In this document: in pieces, positions 1 through 9,925 of the stretch
Layout of the letters: every line of letters begins with the position of its first letter
Numbering within the stretch: position 1 is the first letter of the stretch
DNA from: Tabrizicola caldifontis
Lineage (GTDB): Bacteria; Pseudomonadota; Alphaproteobacteria; Rhodobacterales; Rhodobacteraceae
Direction of reading: 5' to 3'
Length of the DNA: 64,000 nt
Assembly (NCBI RefSeq): GCF_004762095.1
Contig: NZ_SIJH01000004.1
Coordinates: 166,162 to 230,161 of the forward strand
Made by a program: the position numbers and the translations under genes
The notes under the pieces: generated by a model
What the model was told of the DNA's origin: nothing
Seen by the model: the letters and a program-made list of their open reading frames with translations, nothing else
Databases searched by the model: none

Positions 1-4
1 CCAT
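1..4 (-). CDS. Start codon of a gene running off the left edge
   Basis: A minus-strand ATG at positions 4 to 2 is preceded by a strong ribosome binding site (GGAGGAGGG on the minus strand, about positions 9-17). Only the first codon lies in the window, so the product cannot be named. The call rests on the ribosome binding site alone. Confidence 0.4.
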
Positions 5-49
5 CTTTCCCTCCTCCAGAAAAAGTAGTTTGCCATTAAACTATCTTGA

Positions 50-71
50 AACCCCAGGCAACGCTGGGGTT
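50..71 (-). terminator. Hairpin just after the DUF924 gene
   Basis: Perfect 8-bp inverted repeat AACCCCAG/CTGGGGTT (50-57 and 64-71) with a 6-nt loop. It lies about 10 bp past the stop codon of the minus-strand DUF924 gene and ends in TT followed by TCAAG. The T-tract is short, so termination may be weak. Confidence 0.5.
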
Positions 72-80
72 GCCGTGGCC

Positions 81-662
81 CTATGCATCGGGCGCATGGC
101 TTTTCAGCCGTTTGACCACGGCCATGTAACCGCCCTGATCGAGATAGGCCTGCTCTTCCGGTGTGCTGGTCCTCCCCAGCGCCTCGTTGCGGGTGGGAAA
201 CCGGCCAAAGCGGGCGATCACCTCCTGATGCGCGCGGGCGTGCAGCGCCATTTCCGGGTCCGAGGCCACCCGCTCGGTCAGGTAATTCACCGCCAGCTCC
301 TGGTCGGCCGGATCCTCGGAATGCTCGAAGGGCATGTAGAAGAACTGGCGTTCAGGTTCGGGGGCATTCATGTCCCAGCCGGCCTCCAGCGCCTTGCGGG
401 CGGCGGCGCGGGCCTGCGGGTCGGTTGCGAAGGCCAGCGCGGTGCCACGATGGATGTTGCGCGGGATCTGGTCGGTCAGGATCAGGTAGGCAAGCGTGCC
501 GACCGTCCCTTCGGCCCAGTGCTCGAGCCCGCCGTCACGCGCTGCCTGCCAGAGACCAGCAAAGCGGGTGCAGGCCAGGTCAATATCTTCCCCGCCGGAA
601 TACCAGCCCTCCGGTCCGATCTCGTGCAGCCAGAACTCCAGAACCTCGATCGGGTCCGACAT
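81..662 (-). CDS. DUF924 family protein
   Basis: The 193-residue protein fits the DUF924 family, helical proteins of unknown biochemical role found widely in proteobacteria. Visible family traits are the N-terminal VLEFWLHEIGPEGWY segment, the central LTDQIPRNIHRG block (about residues 60-75) and the FFYMPFEHSED block (about 105-118). The length is normal for the family, with no signal peptide or membrane segment, so it is probably cytoplasmic. It is a single gene followed by a hairpin, separated by 54 bp from the MFS gene on the same strand. No function can be inferred from context. Confidence 0.85.
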   Translation of the reverse strand: MSDPIEVLEFWLHEIGPEGWYSGGEDIDLACTRFAGLWQAARDGGLEHWAEGTVGTLAYLILTDQIPRNIHRGTALAFATDPQARAAARKALEAGWDMNAPEPERQFFYMPFEHSEDPADQELAVNYLTERVASDPEMALHARAHQEVIARFGRFPTRNEALGRTSTPEEQAYLDQGGYMAVVKRLKSHAPDA

Positions 663-716
663 GGGCGCCTCCGTGCTGCGGCAAGCCTTGCAGGGAATGG
701 CGCGGGCCGCAACCGC

Positions 717-1979
717 CTATGTCTGCCCAGCCCCAGCCTGCACCTCTGCCTGCACCTCGACCGAGGCGTCGTCCAGCACAGCCCCAACGGCCAGCGGCGA
801 GGCCGTCGGCGTCACCGTGCGGAAGGCACCCGTCACCTGCGGCGCGGCGCGGCGGGTCATCCGGTACAGCGCATAGGCCGCCAGCGCGACATAGAGGATG
901 CCGATGAACAGGAAGAATCCGCGTGGGCCAACGGTCTCCATCATCCAGCCGGTGGCGGTGGGGCCGAAGATCGCCCCGAAACCGTTCAGGAAGATCAGCC
1001 CCGCCGAAGCTGCGGCCATCTGCTCGCGGGTCAGGAAGTCGTTGGTATAGGCGATCAGCAGGGCATAGACCGGGTTTGTGATTCCGCCCAGAAGCAGCGC
1101 CACCAGAATAAGCGCGACAAAGGGAAGCGGCACGAAGGCGGCAACCAGCATGGTCAGCGCCGCCATGGCCGACAGCCCCATGATCAGCGTGCGCCGGTCC
1201 ATCCGGTCTGATGCCCAGCCGATCGGGTATTGCAGCACCAGCCCACCGACGTAGAGCGCGCCCACGAAGATCGAGATCTCGCGCACCGTCAGCCCCTCCT
1301 GCGCGCCCCAGACTGCGGCCATGCCGAACATTGCGGAAAACACGCCCCCAGTCAGCAGCATGCCCGCACAGCCCAGGGGCGAGATACGGAACAGATCCGC
1401 AAAGGGCAGGCGGCGGGTGGTGTCGAAGGCGGGCACGGGCGTGGGGGCAAGCAGGATGGGCATGAAGGCCAGCGAGACCAGCACCGAAGGGATGATGAAC
1501 AGTGCAAAACCCGAAGGATCCGGCAGATTCAGGATTACCTGCGATGCGATGATCCCCAGCATCTGGACGATCATGTAGGCAGAAAGCGCCTGACCCCGGG
1601 TCTCGTTCCCGGAGGTATTGTTGATCCAGCTTTCCGCGGTGATGTAGACGCAGGAAAAGCAGAATCCTGCCAGAACCCGCAGCAACGTCCAGGCCATCCA
1701 GTCAGGATAGACCGGGTAGATCACCAGCACCGCCGAGATCAGCGACCCCATGGCCGCAAAGACCCGCACATGCCCCACACGCCGGATCATCCGCGGCGCG
1801 GCCCATGATCCGAACAGGAAACCCACGAAATAGGCCGCCATCACATAGGACAGTTGATAGGTCGTGAACCCTTCCAGATTGCCGCGAATACCCAGCAGCG
1901 TGCCCTGGATGCCGTTGCCGACCATCAGCAGCATTACGCCCATCAGCAGCGGCCAGGACTGGGTAAGAACGCGCAGCAT
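717..1979 (-). CDS. MFS transporter (12-TM, YcaD/sugar-phosphate-like)
   Basis: This 420-residue integral membrane protein has the hydrophobic pattern of a 12-helix major facilitator. The cytoplasmic loop after helix 2 carries GSWAAPRMIRRVGHVRVF, a divergent version of the MFS motif A. The reading frame stays open upstream to 2333, but that part is out-of-frame queA sequence. The ATG at 1979 overlaps the queA stop by one base (TGATG), the pattern of translational coupling, and starts MLRVLTQSW directly before helix 1. It is the last gene of the AsmA-like protein-queA-MFS run. The substrate is unknown; the family includes YcaD-like transporters. Confidence 0.88.
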   Translation of the reverse strand: MLRVLTQSWPLLMGVMLLMVGNGIQGTLLGIRGNLEGFTTYQLSYVMAAYFVGFLFGSWAAPRMIRRVGHVRVFAAMGSLISAVLVIYPVYPDWMAWTLLRVLAGFCFSCVYITAESWINNTSGNETRGQALSAYMIVQMLGIIASQVILNLPDPSGFALFIIPSVLVSLAFMPILLAPTPVPAFDTTRRLPFADLFRISPLGCAGMLLTGGVFSAMFGMAAVWGAQEGLTVREISIFVGALYVGGLVLQYPIGWASDRMDRRTLIMGLSAMAALTMLVAAFVPLPFVALILVALLLGGITNPVYALLIAYTNDFLTREQMAAASAGLIFLNGFGAIFGPTATGWMMETVGPRGFFLFIGILYVALAAYALYRMTRRAAPQVTGAFRTVTPTASPLAVGAVLDDASVEVQAEVQAGAGQT

Positions 1980-3019
1980 CAGGGCTCCGGGATCAGAAGC
2001 GAGCTGTCGCCGTAAGAAAAGAAGCGATAGCCCTTTTGGATCGCATGTTGATAGATCCTGTCGATCCGGCTCTTTCCCATAAGCGCCGCAACCAGCATCA
2101 TCAGCGTCGATTTCGGCAGGTGGAAGTTTGTCATCAGCGCGTCGGTTACGCGGAAGCGGTAGCCGGGATAGATGAAGATGTCGGTTTCGGCCTCGAAGGG
2201 GTGCAGGACGCCGGCCTCGTCGGCTGCGCTTTCGATCAGACGCAACGCGGTGGTGCCGACCGGAATCACCCGTCCCCCTGCCCGCCTGGTTGCATTGATC
2301 TCTGCCGCCGCCGCCGCGGTGACGCGACCCCATTCGGCGTGCATCCGGTGGGTTGTCACGTCCTCGACCTTTACCGGCAGGAAGGTACCGGCACCGACAT
2401 GCAGGGTGACCTCGGTGAAATCCACCCCCTTCGCCGCCAGCGCCCGCAACAGCGGTTCGTCGAAGTGAAGGCTGGCAGTGGGGGCAGCCACCGCCCCCGC
2501 ATGGCGGGCAAAGACGGTCTGATAGTCGGTCTTGTCCTGGTCATCCGCTGCGCGCTTGGCGGCGATGTAGGGCGGCAGGGGCATGACACCTGCCTCGGCC
2601 AGTGCGGCGTCGAAATCCTCGCCCGTCAGGTCAAAGGCCAGCGTCAGATCAGTTTCGGACTTCGAGGCCACGGTTGCGGACAGACGGTCAGAAAAGCGGA
2701 TCACCTCGCCCGCCTGCACCTTGCGCAGGGGCTTGGCCAGCGCGCGCCAGCCCTGCGAAACGGGCTCCAGCAGCGTCACCTCTATCCTGGCGACAGCGTC
2801 GCCACGTTGCCGCGTGCCGAACAGGCGGGCGGGCAGAACCTTGGTGTTGTTCAGCACCAGCCGGTCGCCGGGGCGGAAGATCTCCACCAGGTCAAAGACA
2901 TGCCGGTCGCTGATCCGGTCGCCTTCGGCCAGCAGCAGCCGTGCATGGGTGCGCGGCCGCGCAGGCCGGGTGGCGATCAGATGCTCCGGCAGGTCGAAAT
3001 CGAAATCGGAAAGTTTCAT
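1979..3019 (-). CDS. queA: S-adenosylmethionine:tRNA ribosyltransferase-isomerase
   Basis: QueA transfers and isomerises the ribosyl part of SAM onto preQ1 in tRNA, making epoxyqueuosine at wobble position 34 of GUN-anticodon tRNAs. The 346 residues cover the full family length. It opens with [20 protein letters not shown] and ends with the characteristic [15 protein letters not shown] segment. The [15 protein letters not shown] block of the family is present near residue 300. The start overlaps the stop of the upstream AsmA-like gene by four bases (ATGA) and its own stop overlaps the MFS start. The partner gene tgt, the preceding step of the pathway, is at 32.1-33.2 kb. No damage is visible. 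Confidence 0.97.
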   Translation of the reverse strand: MKLSDFDFDLPEHLIATRPARPRTHARLLLAEGDRISDRHVFDLVEIFRPGDRLVLNNTKVLPARLFGTRQRGDAVARIEVTLLEPVSQGWRALAKPLRKVQAGEVIRFSDRLSATVASKSETDLTLAFDLTGEDFDAALAEAGVMPLPPYIAAKRAADDQDKTDYQTVFARHAGAVAAPTASLHFDEPLLRALAAKGVDFTEVTLHVGAGTFLPVKVEDVTTHRMHAEWGRVTAAAAAEINATRRAGGRVIPVGTTALRLIESAADEAGVLHPFEAETDIFIYPGYRFRVTDALMTNFHLPKSTLMMLVAALMGKSRIDRIYQHAIQKGYRFFSYGDSSLLIPEP

Positions 3020-6000
3020 CCGGCATCCTTCAGATTCGGCGGGGGCTGACGAAAGATTTCGCGGAACATGCCGGGCGTGAAGACCGAGAGGGGATTGACC
3101 GACACGTTCGGCGCCTCGGCTGTCCCTGTCACCCGGTAGTTGAAGCCGAAAAGCCCCTCGCCCCGGCGCGAAAAGATCTGTCCGACCCCATTGACCAGAT
3201 AGATCGGAGAGATCACGCCCTGCAGGTCCATCCGTCCGCTTCCGGTCTGATAGAGCCCGGCAAAGGAAATGCCAAGCGAGGCACCCACGGCCGAGCCCTG
3301 GCTTATCTCCACCGCCTCTGGCGTCAGGATGAAGCTGACCTGGCCATTGTTGAAGGCCAGCCCCTCTCCGCCCATCTGCTCCAGCAGACCCACGACCGAA
3401 ATCGCCGACAGAAGCTCGGCCAGCGCCGGCGCACCCTGCACCCGCATCCGGGTAAATGTGGCGCGGCCGTCATACTGGCCCGCCGGCCCGCGCGGCAAAA
3501 GCGTCAAGTCCAGTTCGCCCCCGCGGCCCTTGTCGAAGATGCCGGCCGCCGCCATCACCGTGCCCGCATTCCGCGAGGTGATGCGGAAGGCGCTGCCACC
3601 AACGGCCGGCGCCATGGTGCCCAGAACCTCGCCCTGGCCGTTGACGCCGGCGCGGAACTGGCCGTTCAACCCGCCGCGTTGCCGGAATTCACCGCTGAAC
3701 CCGGTCAGACTGATCCCGTCGCTGATCACCAGCCGGTCCAGGGCCAGCCGGATCGTTCCGCCCAGGCCCGCCCCGCTGCCAGTGCTGCCGTCCGGCATGC
3801 GACGGATGTCGATCCGCCCACTGGTCACGGCCACATCCAGCGCCCCGCCCCGACCGCCGCCTTTCAGTGTCACGGGCGCGTCCAGCCAGTCGCCTGCCCT
3901 GACCCGCGTGAACTGCGCAGTATCGAGGCCGCCGCCCTCGCGCGTGGTGATCCGGCCCTCGGCCTGCAGACCAGGCGCCGAAAACTTGAGCCGCTCCACC
4001 TCGGGCGTGCGGGTCAGGCGCGCCTCCAGGTCCAGGGAACCGCGGGTACCTGCGGGCTTGGACCAGTCCAACGCATCCAGCCGCAGCGCAAGGCCGGCCA
4101 GGGTCGAGGTCAGCGTCAGTTGCGGCGGCTGGTCCTTGACCAGCGCGATATCGATCGCCGCCGGCCCTTCGCCGCGAACGCTGCCCTCGGGCAATTCGAC
4201 CCCCAGATCCCTGAGTGCCACATCGGACAGCATCACCGTGCCATTCACCCGCGCGCGTCCGTTCTGGTCGGGGCCGAAGCCCTGCACATAGGTCAGATCG
4301 ACGGGCATGCGGTCCAGCACACCCCTGCCCGACAGCTCCATTCCGTCGGTGTCCACCGCAACCGCGATCTCGTCAGACCGCAGGATACGGCCCGGCACCA
4401 GCGACGGCGAGGTGAAGTCAACGATCCTGCCAGTCACGACAAAATCGACATCCGGCAGGTCGATCCGCGGCTTCAGCGGCAGATACATCGTCGTGACAAG
4501 TTCGGCCCGGCCATTACCCAGGTTCACCGGCTGTCCGGCCTTGGAAAAGAAGCTGAACGGCGGCTGGTCCAGCAGCGACAGCGTGGCTGTCAGCGGCGAG
4601 GAGGTGCGCAGGATGATCTTTGCCGTGGCCGGGCGCTGCGTGACGTCCAGCACCTGGAAGATGGATCCATCCGCCTCGATCCGCCCACCCTCGGGCGGCA
4701 CGACATGGCCGCGCTCAAGCCGCACGGTATAGACGTTGTTTTCCAGCATGGCATGTCCACGCGCGCCCAGGACTTCTGGCAGAGTGCGGACAAAGCGCAC
4801 CCGCGCCTCCGAGAATTCGTAGCCAAGCGCCAGCCGCGGCTGCCCGCCTGGCGACAGGCGCAGCGCGGCGCGCACGTTGCTCAGACTGGCGGCGCCGACA
4901 TTGCTGGCAAACCAGTCCCGCGTCTTCGGCACCGCCGATAGCGGCCAGAGCTTAAGCAGCCTGTCGGCATCGATACGGTCGAGCTGAACGTCCAGCGCCC
5001 CGTCCCAGCCTTGTGGGGTGGCGGTGACCGCACCGCTCAGGTGCAGCCGCTCTCCGGCGTCCACCAGGGCAAGCTGGCCGATCTCCACCCGGAACGGATC
5101 CAGCCGCAACCGCAGGTCCAGCGCGCCCTGACCAAAGCGAACGGGTTCCTCAAAAAGACCCTCGGGATCGACCATCACCTCAGACGCGGCCATCTGCATC
5201 ACCAGCATCTGTGGCAGGTTTCCCGACGCCAGAGGCGCCCCCTGCGAATCCTGCAGAAAGCCGAAGCCGGTTGCCCGCAACCGCAGCGATGGGCTTTCCA
5301 CCGAAAGGTCGGTCAGGCTAAGCCGCGCCGTCTCGGGATCGAAGCGCAGCGCCAGCCTCGCGCGGTCAAAGGCAACGGGCCGCGCCGCGCCACCGGGCGC
5401 CAGGCTGCCGGCGGCCAGTTCCAGTTCGGCCGACAGATCGGAAATCGCGCCGGCGCCGGAAATGGCGACATCAAGCCCGCCCGAGATCGGCGCATCGACT
5501 GCGGCCAGAAAGGCCAGCGGCGGCGCAAGGGCAGCCAGGTCGCCCGCTGCCAGATTGTCCATCGAGGCGGAAAAGCTGGCCGCCCCGTCTGCCTTGTCCA
5601 GATTCAGCCGCAGCGTCGCCTGCGCCGCGGCCTGTCCGTCCAGCAGCGTCAGGCCAAGTTCGCCCGAGATCCTGTCACGCTGGCTTTCGACCGTCAGGCG
5701 CCCATCGCCCACCTCCCAGGTCCGACGGGCGCGATCGTCGGTCAGGCTGAGGGTCAGCGCCTCGGCCTCGATCGTGCGCAGCGCGGCAAGTGCGGGGGTG
5801 GAAAACAGTGCCGCCGCCCCGTCCAGCACGTCGGCAACCGTCTGCGGCCCTGCCGCGCCCCCCCCTCCGAAATCCAGATCCAGCCGACCGGCGCTGTCGC
5901 GACGCACGGCAAGCCGGGCGCCGACCAGGCGGACCGAGACAGGCCGAACCCTGCCCTCGGCCAGCGAGGCAAGATCGAAGGCAACCAGGGCTTCGGGCAG

Positions 6001-6450
6001 GGTCAGCAGCGACCGGCCCGAAGCAGACAGCAGCCTGATGTCCTGCAGCCGGAAGCGCGGCGCAAAGTGATCGTCCACGGCAACTTCCACCGCCCCCAGC
6101 GATACCGCGCTTCCCGCTGGAAGGTTGTCTCCGGCAAGCCCGGCGTTCAGACGCGCCTCGATCTCGGCCACCGCGGCCGTGGGAAGGCGCAGTGCCTTGC
6201 CGGTGTAGGCCATGGCAAGATAGCCGAAACCAAGCGCAAGCCCGACGAGGGTCAGCACCACCGTCAGGCTGAAGCGAACACGCTTCGCCCCGCGCGCAGG
6301 GCGGCGCGGGGGCCCCACCGGGGCCGTGGCGACCTCGGCTGTCTGCCTGTTGCGTTCAGGCACCTTGTCCGCCAGATGGGCCGCCCTTCCGTCCTCCATA
6401 CCTGCCCGTGCGCACCTTGCCCCTATCCTGCGACCCCTGCCGAAAGTCAC
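3016..6450 (-). CDS. AsmA-like/DUF3971 (YhdP-type) envelope protein
   Basis: The protein is very large (1144 residues), with a single N-terminal membrane helix at about residues 59-82. It is followed by more than 1000 residues of alternating beta-strand sequence and a C-terminal AsmA_2-like segment near [16 protein letters not shown] and [14 protein letters not shown]. This is the architecture of the DUF3971/YhdP group of AsmA-like proteins, proposed to bridge inner and outer membranes for phospholipid transport. I chose the GTG at 6450 because AAGGA lies five bases upstream; an ATG at 6399 is the alternative and would shorten only the basic cytoplasmic tail. The gene is coupled to queA (ATGA) and divergent from bcp. 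Function is by family only. Confidence 0.85.
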   Translation of the reverse strand: MTFGRGRRIGARCARAGMEDGRAAHLADKVPERNRQTAEVATAPVGPPRRPARGAKRVRFSLTVVLTLVGLALGFGYLAMAYTGKALRLPTAAVAEIEARLNAGLAGDNLPAGSAVSLGAVEVAVDDHFAPRFRLQDIRLLSASGRSLLTLPEALVAFDLASLAEGRVRPVSVRLVGARLAVRRDSAGRLDLDFGGGGAAGPQTVADVLDGAAALFSTPALAALRTIEAEALTLSLTDDRARRTWEVGDGRLTVESQRDRISGELGLTLLDGQAAAQATLRLNLDKADGAASFSASMDNLAAGDLAALAPPLAFLAAVDAPISGGLDVAISGAGAISDLSAELELAAGSLAPGGAARPVAFDRARLALRFDPETARLSLTDLSVESPSLRLRATGFGFLQDSQGAPLASGNLPQMLVMQMAASEVMVDPEGLFEEPVRFGQGALDLRLRLDPFRVEIGQLALVDAGERLHLSGAVTATPQGWDGALDVQLDRIDADRLLKLWPLSAVPKTRDWFASNVGAASLSNVRAALRLSPGGQPRLALGYEFSEARVRFVRTLPEVLGARGHAMLENNVYTVRLERGHVVPPEGGRIEADGSIFQVLDVTQRPATAKIILRTSSPLTATLSLLDQPPFSFFSKAGQPVNLGNGRAELVTTMYLPLKPRIDLPDVDFVVTGRIVDFTSPSLVPGRILRSDEIAVAVDTDGMELSGRGVLDRMPVDLTYVQGFGPDQNGRARVNGTVMLSDVALRDLGVELPEGSVRGEGPAAIDIALVKDQPPQLTLTSTLAGLALRLDALDWSKPAGTRGSLDLEARLTRTPEVERLKFSAPGLQAEGRITTREGGGLDTAQFTRVRAGDWLDAPVTLKGGGRGGALDVAVTSGRIDIRRMPDGSTGSGAGLGGTIRLALDRLVISDGISLTGFSGEFRQRGGLNGQFRAGVNGQGEVLGTMAPAVGGSAFRITSRNAGTVMAAAGIFDKGRGGELDLTLLPRGPAGQYDGRATFTRMRVQGAPALAELLSAISVVGLLEQMGGEGLAFNNGQVSFILTPEAVEISQGSAVGASLGISFAGLYQTGSGRMDLQGVISPIYLVNGVGQIFSRRGEGLFGFNYRVTGTAEAPNVSVNPLSVFTPGMFREIFRQPPPNLKDAG

Positions 6451-6527
6451 CGGGTTCCTTGCCTTTGACTTTGGCAGAAGGCAACTAGAACGGAAGTCAC
6501 ATTCCCTAAAAAGGCAAGGAGCCGCCC

Positions 6528-6989
6528 ATGATTTCCGCCGGCGATACCGCCCCCGATTTCACCCTGCCGCGCGATGGCGGCGCCACGGTCACGCTGTCTG
6601 CCCTGCGGCCCAGTAAGGTCGTGCTCTACTTCTACCCCAAGGACGACACCCCCGGCTGCACGCTAGAGGCGCAGGACTTCAACGCGCGACTCGCCGACTT
6701 CACCGCCGCCGGGGCCACGGTGATCGGAATTTCCAAGGACAGCGTGAAAAGCCATGACAAGTTCTGCAAGAAGCATGGCCTCGGCATCATCCTGGCCTCG
6801 GACGAAGGCGGCACCACCTGCGAAGACTACGGCGTATGGGTCGAAAAAAGCATGTATGGCCGCACCTACATGGGCATCGAACGTTCGACCTTCCTGATCG
6901 ACGGCACAGGCAAGGTCGTGCGCGTCTGGCCCAAGGTCAGCGTCAAGGGCCACGCCGACGAGGTGCTGGCGGCGGTCAAGGCCCTGTGA
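6528..6989 (+). CDS. bcp: Thioredoxin-dependent peroxiredoxin (BCP/PrxQ)
   Basis: This cytoplasmic thiol peroxidase reduces hydrogen peroxide and organic hydroperoxides using thioredoxin. The 153-residue protein shows the peroxidatic cysteine in DDTPGCTLEAQDF (Cys44). The resolving cysteine found five residues later in E. coli BCP is Gln here, so Cys80 (DKFCKKHG) is the likely resolving residue, as in the other PrxQ subtype; Cys98 is a further candidate. Thioredoxin-fold landmarks KVVLYFYPKDD and ERSTFLIDGTGKV are intact. A clear AAGGAG precedes the ATG. It is divergent from the AsmA-like gene with a 77-bp gap. Confidence 0.96.
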   Translation: MISAGDTAPDFTLPRDGGATVTLSALRPSKVVLYFYPKDDTPGCTLEAQDFNARLADFTAAGATVIGISKDSVKSHDKFCKKHGLGIILASDEGGTTCEDYGVWVEKSMYGRTYMGIERSTFLIDGTGKVVRVWPKVSVKGHADEVLAAVKAL

Positions 6990-7002
6990 GATAAGGCCGG
7001 GC

Positions 7003-7026
7003 GCAAATTCTCACGCCGGAATTTGC
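7003..7026. repeat. Inverted repeat between bcp and the DUF455 gene
   Basis: Perfect 8-bp arms GCAAATTC (7003-7010) and GAATTTGC (7019-7026) with an 8-base spacer. A second small hairpin-forming stretch, TCTTTCGGAAAGA, follows directly, and GATTTGCAGGAG then supplies the next gene's ribosome binding site. There is no T-tract, so this looks more like a regulatory or leader element than a terminator. Confidence 0.45.
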
Positions 7027-7060
7027 AAGTCTTTCGGAAAGATTTGCAGGAGCCTGCCCG

Positions 7061-7876
7061 ATGCCCTTGTCCCTTGCCGAAATGGCCGTCGATGTGCTGA
7101 CCACCCCTGACGGTCGCGCCAAGACGGCGCTTTCGCGCGCACATGCCGCAGCATGGTTCGCCGCGCGCGCCCAGGGGCAGCCCCTGCCGATCGGGCGCGC
7201 AAACCCTCCCCTGCGCCCGGCCCGTCCGGCGCGGCCCGAACTTCTGGCGCCGAAGGACGTTCCCCGCCGCCGCCCCGGCACGTTACAGGGGCGGATCGCG
7301 CTGCTGCATGCCGTCGCCCACATCGAACTGAACGCGGTCGATCTGCACTGGGACATCATCGCGCGTTTCGCCGACCAGCCGATGCCGATGGGTTTCTACG
7401 ATGACTGGGTAAAGGCCGCGGACGAAGAAGCCAAGCATTTCAACCTGGTCTGCGACTGTCTGGAAGGCATGGGCAGCCATTATGGCGCCCTGCCCGCCCA
7501 TGCCGGAATGTGGCGCGCGGCCGAGGATACGGCATCCGACCTGCAAGGCCGACTTGCCGTCGTGCCCATGGTGCTGGAAGCGCGGGGCCTCGACGTGACG
7601 CCGGGCATGATCGAGATCTTCCGCAAAGCGGGCGAAACCGCAGCAGTCTCGGCGCTTGAGATGATCTATGCCGAAGAGGTCGGCCATGTCGCCTATGGCT
7701 CGAAATGGTTCAACTGGCTTTGTGGACGGGACGGCACCGACCCGAAGGAGGTGTTCCACACGCTGGTCCGACGCTACTTCCACGGCGCGCTGAAGCCACC
7801 CTTCAACGAGGAAAAGCGCGCAGACGCGGGCCTTCCACCCGACTTCTACTGGCCGCTGGCCGAGGCCGCCGACTGA
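7061..7876 (+). CDS. DUF455 ferritin-like protein
   Basis: The 271 residues match the DUF455 family, which adopts a ferritin-like four-helix fold predicted to bind a di-metal centre. Acidic/histidine motifs typical of that fold are visible: HIELNAVDLHWD (about residues 90-101), DEEAKHFNLVCD (about 122-133) and AEEVGHVAYG (about 207-216). The family sometimes appears near tRNA or rhamnosyltransferase genes, but its reaction is not established. AGGAG sits upstream of the ATG. A 190-bp spacer without recognisable features separates it from the M23 gene. Confidence 0.88.
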   Translation: MPLSLAEMAVDVLTTPDGRAKTALSRAHAAAWFAARAQGQPLPIGRANPPLRPARPARPELLAPKDVPRRRPGTLQGRIALLHAVAHIELNAVDLHWDIIARFADQPMPMGFYDDWVKAADEEAKHFNLVCDCLEGMGSHYGALPAHAGMWRAAEDTASDLQGRLAVVPMVLEARGLDVTPGMIEIFRKAGETAAVSALEMIYAEEVGHVAYGSKWFNWLCGRDGTDPKEVFHTLVRRYFHGALKPPFNEEKRADAGLPPDFYWPLAEAAD

Positions 7877-8066
7877 TCGGCGGTTTCTTGCCGATGAAAT
7901 CACGAGACCGGGCAGGAAAACCCACCCTGTGGTCAAAATCGTTGCGGCGCTGAAACAGGCTGGCTAATCAAACGGCACCCGACGCCGCCTCACGCGCTGG
8001 ACGGGACCAGCTGACGGCAGAAACGCCTGTCACCCGCAACAAGGGCATGAAACGGATGACCAAGAC

Positions 8067-9404
8067 GTGCTGAACCGCCTCGCCTACCGGTTTCACCAGA
8101 CACTGGAGCACCATTTTCCCGAACAGCGGTTGTTCCTCAAGTCGGACACCGAAACCCGCTTCATCCGCCTGCGCCCGGCCACCCAGCTGATCGCGCTGGT
8201 GGGGGGCACACTGGCGCTGGCCTGGACCATCGTCGCTACCGCAGTGATCATGATGGATACGATCGGTGCGGGGTCGGCGCGCGAACAGTCGGCGCGCGCC
8301 CAGGCACGTTATGAAGAGCGGCTGAACGCGCTGTCGGCCGATCGCGACCTGCGCGCCGAGGAAGCGGCCCGTGCGCAGGAACGATACAACCTTGCCCTGG
8401 CGCAGGTATCGGACATGCAGGAACGGCTTCTTGCTTCCGAGGACCGCCGGCGCGAACTGGAAACCGGAATCGACGCCATTCAGGAAACGCTCCGCCGGAC
8501 CATCAAGGAACGGGACGAGGCGCGGGCCGAGGCGGAAAGGGCTACGCTGGCGCTGAACGAACAGCACGGCGGGGCAACCGAAATCGGTCGCATCCGTGAC
8601 GCAGTGGCAACACTGGAATTCCTGGTGAATGCGCTTGGTCTGACCGCCGAGGAACGGGACGAGATGCTTGCCGCCGCGGACGCCGCGCGCGAGGAAGCCC
8701 GTCTGATCGCGGAAGAAAAGCGCGCTCTGGAACAGCGCAACGATCTCATCTTCTCACGGCTGGAAGAGGCCGTCACCGTGTCGATGGAGCCGCTGAACAG
8801 GATGTTCCGCGAGGCCGGCATGTCGCCAGAGGACCTGTTAAAGACCATCCGGCGCGGCTATTCCGGCCAGGGCGGGCCGCTTACGCCGATTTCGATGTCG
8901 ACTTCGGGCGCGGTGCCGACACCCGAGGAACTGCGTGCAAACGCAATTCTGGACGGTCTGGACGAGATGAACATGTATCGCATCGCTGCCTTCAAGCTGC
9001 CGTTCGCGATGCCGGTCAAGGACCGCTTCCGCTGGACATCGGGATTCGGCTACCGTCGTGACCCCAAGGGTGCGGGCACCCGCATGCACGAAGGCACCGA
9101 CATGGCCGGCGCCTACGGCACCCCGATCTACGCCACGGCGGACGGTGTGGTGGTTCATGCCGGATGGGACAACGGCTATGGCCGGCTTGTGACCATCCGC
9201 CACGATTTCGGCGTCGAGACGCGCTATGCACATCTTAGTCAGATCCGCGTCGAGGTAGGCCAAAGGGTCTCGCGCGGGGACCGGATCGGTGATATGGGCA
9301 ATTCAGGCCGGTCGACTGGCACCCACCTTCACTACGAGGTGCGTCTGAACGGATCGCCCGTGAACCCGATGACCTTCATAAAGGCAGCGAAAAATGTTTT
9401 CTAA
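8067..9404 (+). CDS. M23 peptidoglycan endopeptidase with coiled-coil (LmdC-like)
   Basis: The 445-residue protein has a short cytoplasmic N-terminus, one membrane helix (about residues 45-68), a long Glu/Arg/Ala-rich coiled coil (about 75-240) and a C-terminal LytM/M23 domain. The zinc ligands are visible in RMHEGTDMAGAYGTP and GTHLHYEVRLNG, so the domain should be active as a peptidoglycan endopeptidase in the periplasm. The gene overlaps the following bactofilin gene by 11 bp. That pairing matches the LmdC-bactofilin modules described in alphaproteobacteria, where a bactofilin polymer positions the hydrolase through its cytoplasmic tail. The chosen start leaves a positively charged tail of about 35 residues for such contact. 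Confidence 0.92.
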   Translation: MLNRLAYRFHQTLEHHFPEQRLFLKSDTETRFIRLRPATQLIALVGGTLALAWTIVATAVIMMDTIGAGSAREQSARAQARYEERLNALSADRDLRAEEAARAQERYNLALAQVSDMQERLLASEDRRRELETGIDAIQETLRRTIKERDEARAEAERATLALNEQHGGATEIGRIRDAVATLEFLVNALGLTAEERDEMLAAADAAREEARLIAEEKRALEQRNDLIFSRLEEAVTVSMEPLNRMFREAGMSPEDLLKTIRRGYSGQGGPLTPISMSTSGAVPTPEELRANAILDGLDEMNMYRIAAFKLPFAMPVKDRFRWTSGFGYRRDPKGAGTRMHEGTDMAGAYGTPIYATADGVVVHAGWDNGYGRLVTIRHDFGVETRYAHLSQIRVEVGQRVSRGDRIGDMGNSGRSTGTHLHYEVRLNGSPVNPMTFIKAAKNVF

Positions 9405-9912
9405 GAGCCGCATCAACGAGCCCGGCCCCAAGGCTGAAGCAGATAAGGCCAAAGCCCCGGAGGCCCCGATGACCAAACCCGCGATGGACTTCACTGCCTC
9501 GGCGCCGAAGGGCAAGGCGGCTGTGTCGGTTCTGTCCTCTGACCTGACAGTGGTCGGCAACCTGCGCACCACCGGCGACATCCAGGTGGAGGGCACCGTC
9601 GAAGGCGACATCCGCGCCCACCTGCTGACCGTGGGCGAAAGCGCCACCATTCGCGGCGAGATCGTGGCCGACGACATCGTGGTGAACGGGCGCGTGATCG
9701 GGCGCGTGCGCGGGCTGAAGGTTCGCCTGACATCGACTGCACGGGTCGAAGGCGACATCATCCACAAGACCATCGCCATCGAATCCGGCGCGCATTTCGA
9801 GGGCTCTGTTCAGCGGCAGGAAGATCCGCTGGCCACCGGCCGGCCGACGACCGCCGGTTCCGCAAGGCCTGACGCGGCGGCCGTCGCACCGGCGCCGGGC
9901 GACGCAGGCTGA
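9394..9912 (+). CDS. Bactofilin (polymer-forming cytoskeletal protein)
   Basis: The 172-residue protein has a central bactofilin beta-helix (about residues 45-135), starting near SVLSSDLTVVGNLRTTGDIQ and rich in the regular G-x-I/V repeats of the fold, such as VEGTVEGDIRAHLLTVGE. It is flanked by disordered Lys/Pro/Ala-rich tails, the usual layout. Bactofilins self-assemble without nucleotide into filaments at the membrane and localise cell-wall enzymes. The start lies 11 bp inside the end of the M23 gene, so the two are probably translated together. A convincing terminator follows at 9939-9974. Confidence 0.95.
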   Translation: MFSKSRINEPGPKAEADKAKAPEAPMTKPAMDFTASAPKGKAAVSVLSSDLTVVGNLRTTGDIQVEGTVEGDIRAHLLTVGESATIRGEIVADDIVVNGRVIGRVRGLKVRLTSTARVEGDIIHKTIAIESGAHFEGSVQRQEDPLATGRPTTAGSARPDAAAVAPAPGDAG

Positions 9913-9925
9913 GATTGAACCGCGC

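Noticed and set aside
2941..4941. A 666-codon open frame opposite the AsmA-like gene
   Set aside because: No signal, domain or ribosome binding site; the opposite strand encodes a convincing protein.
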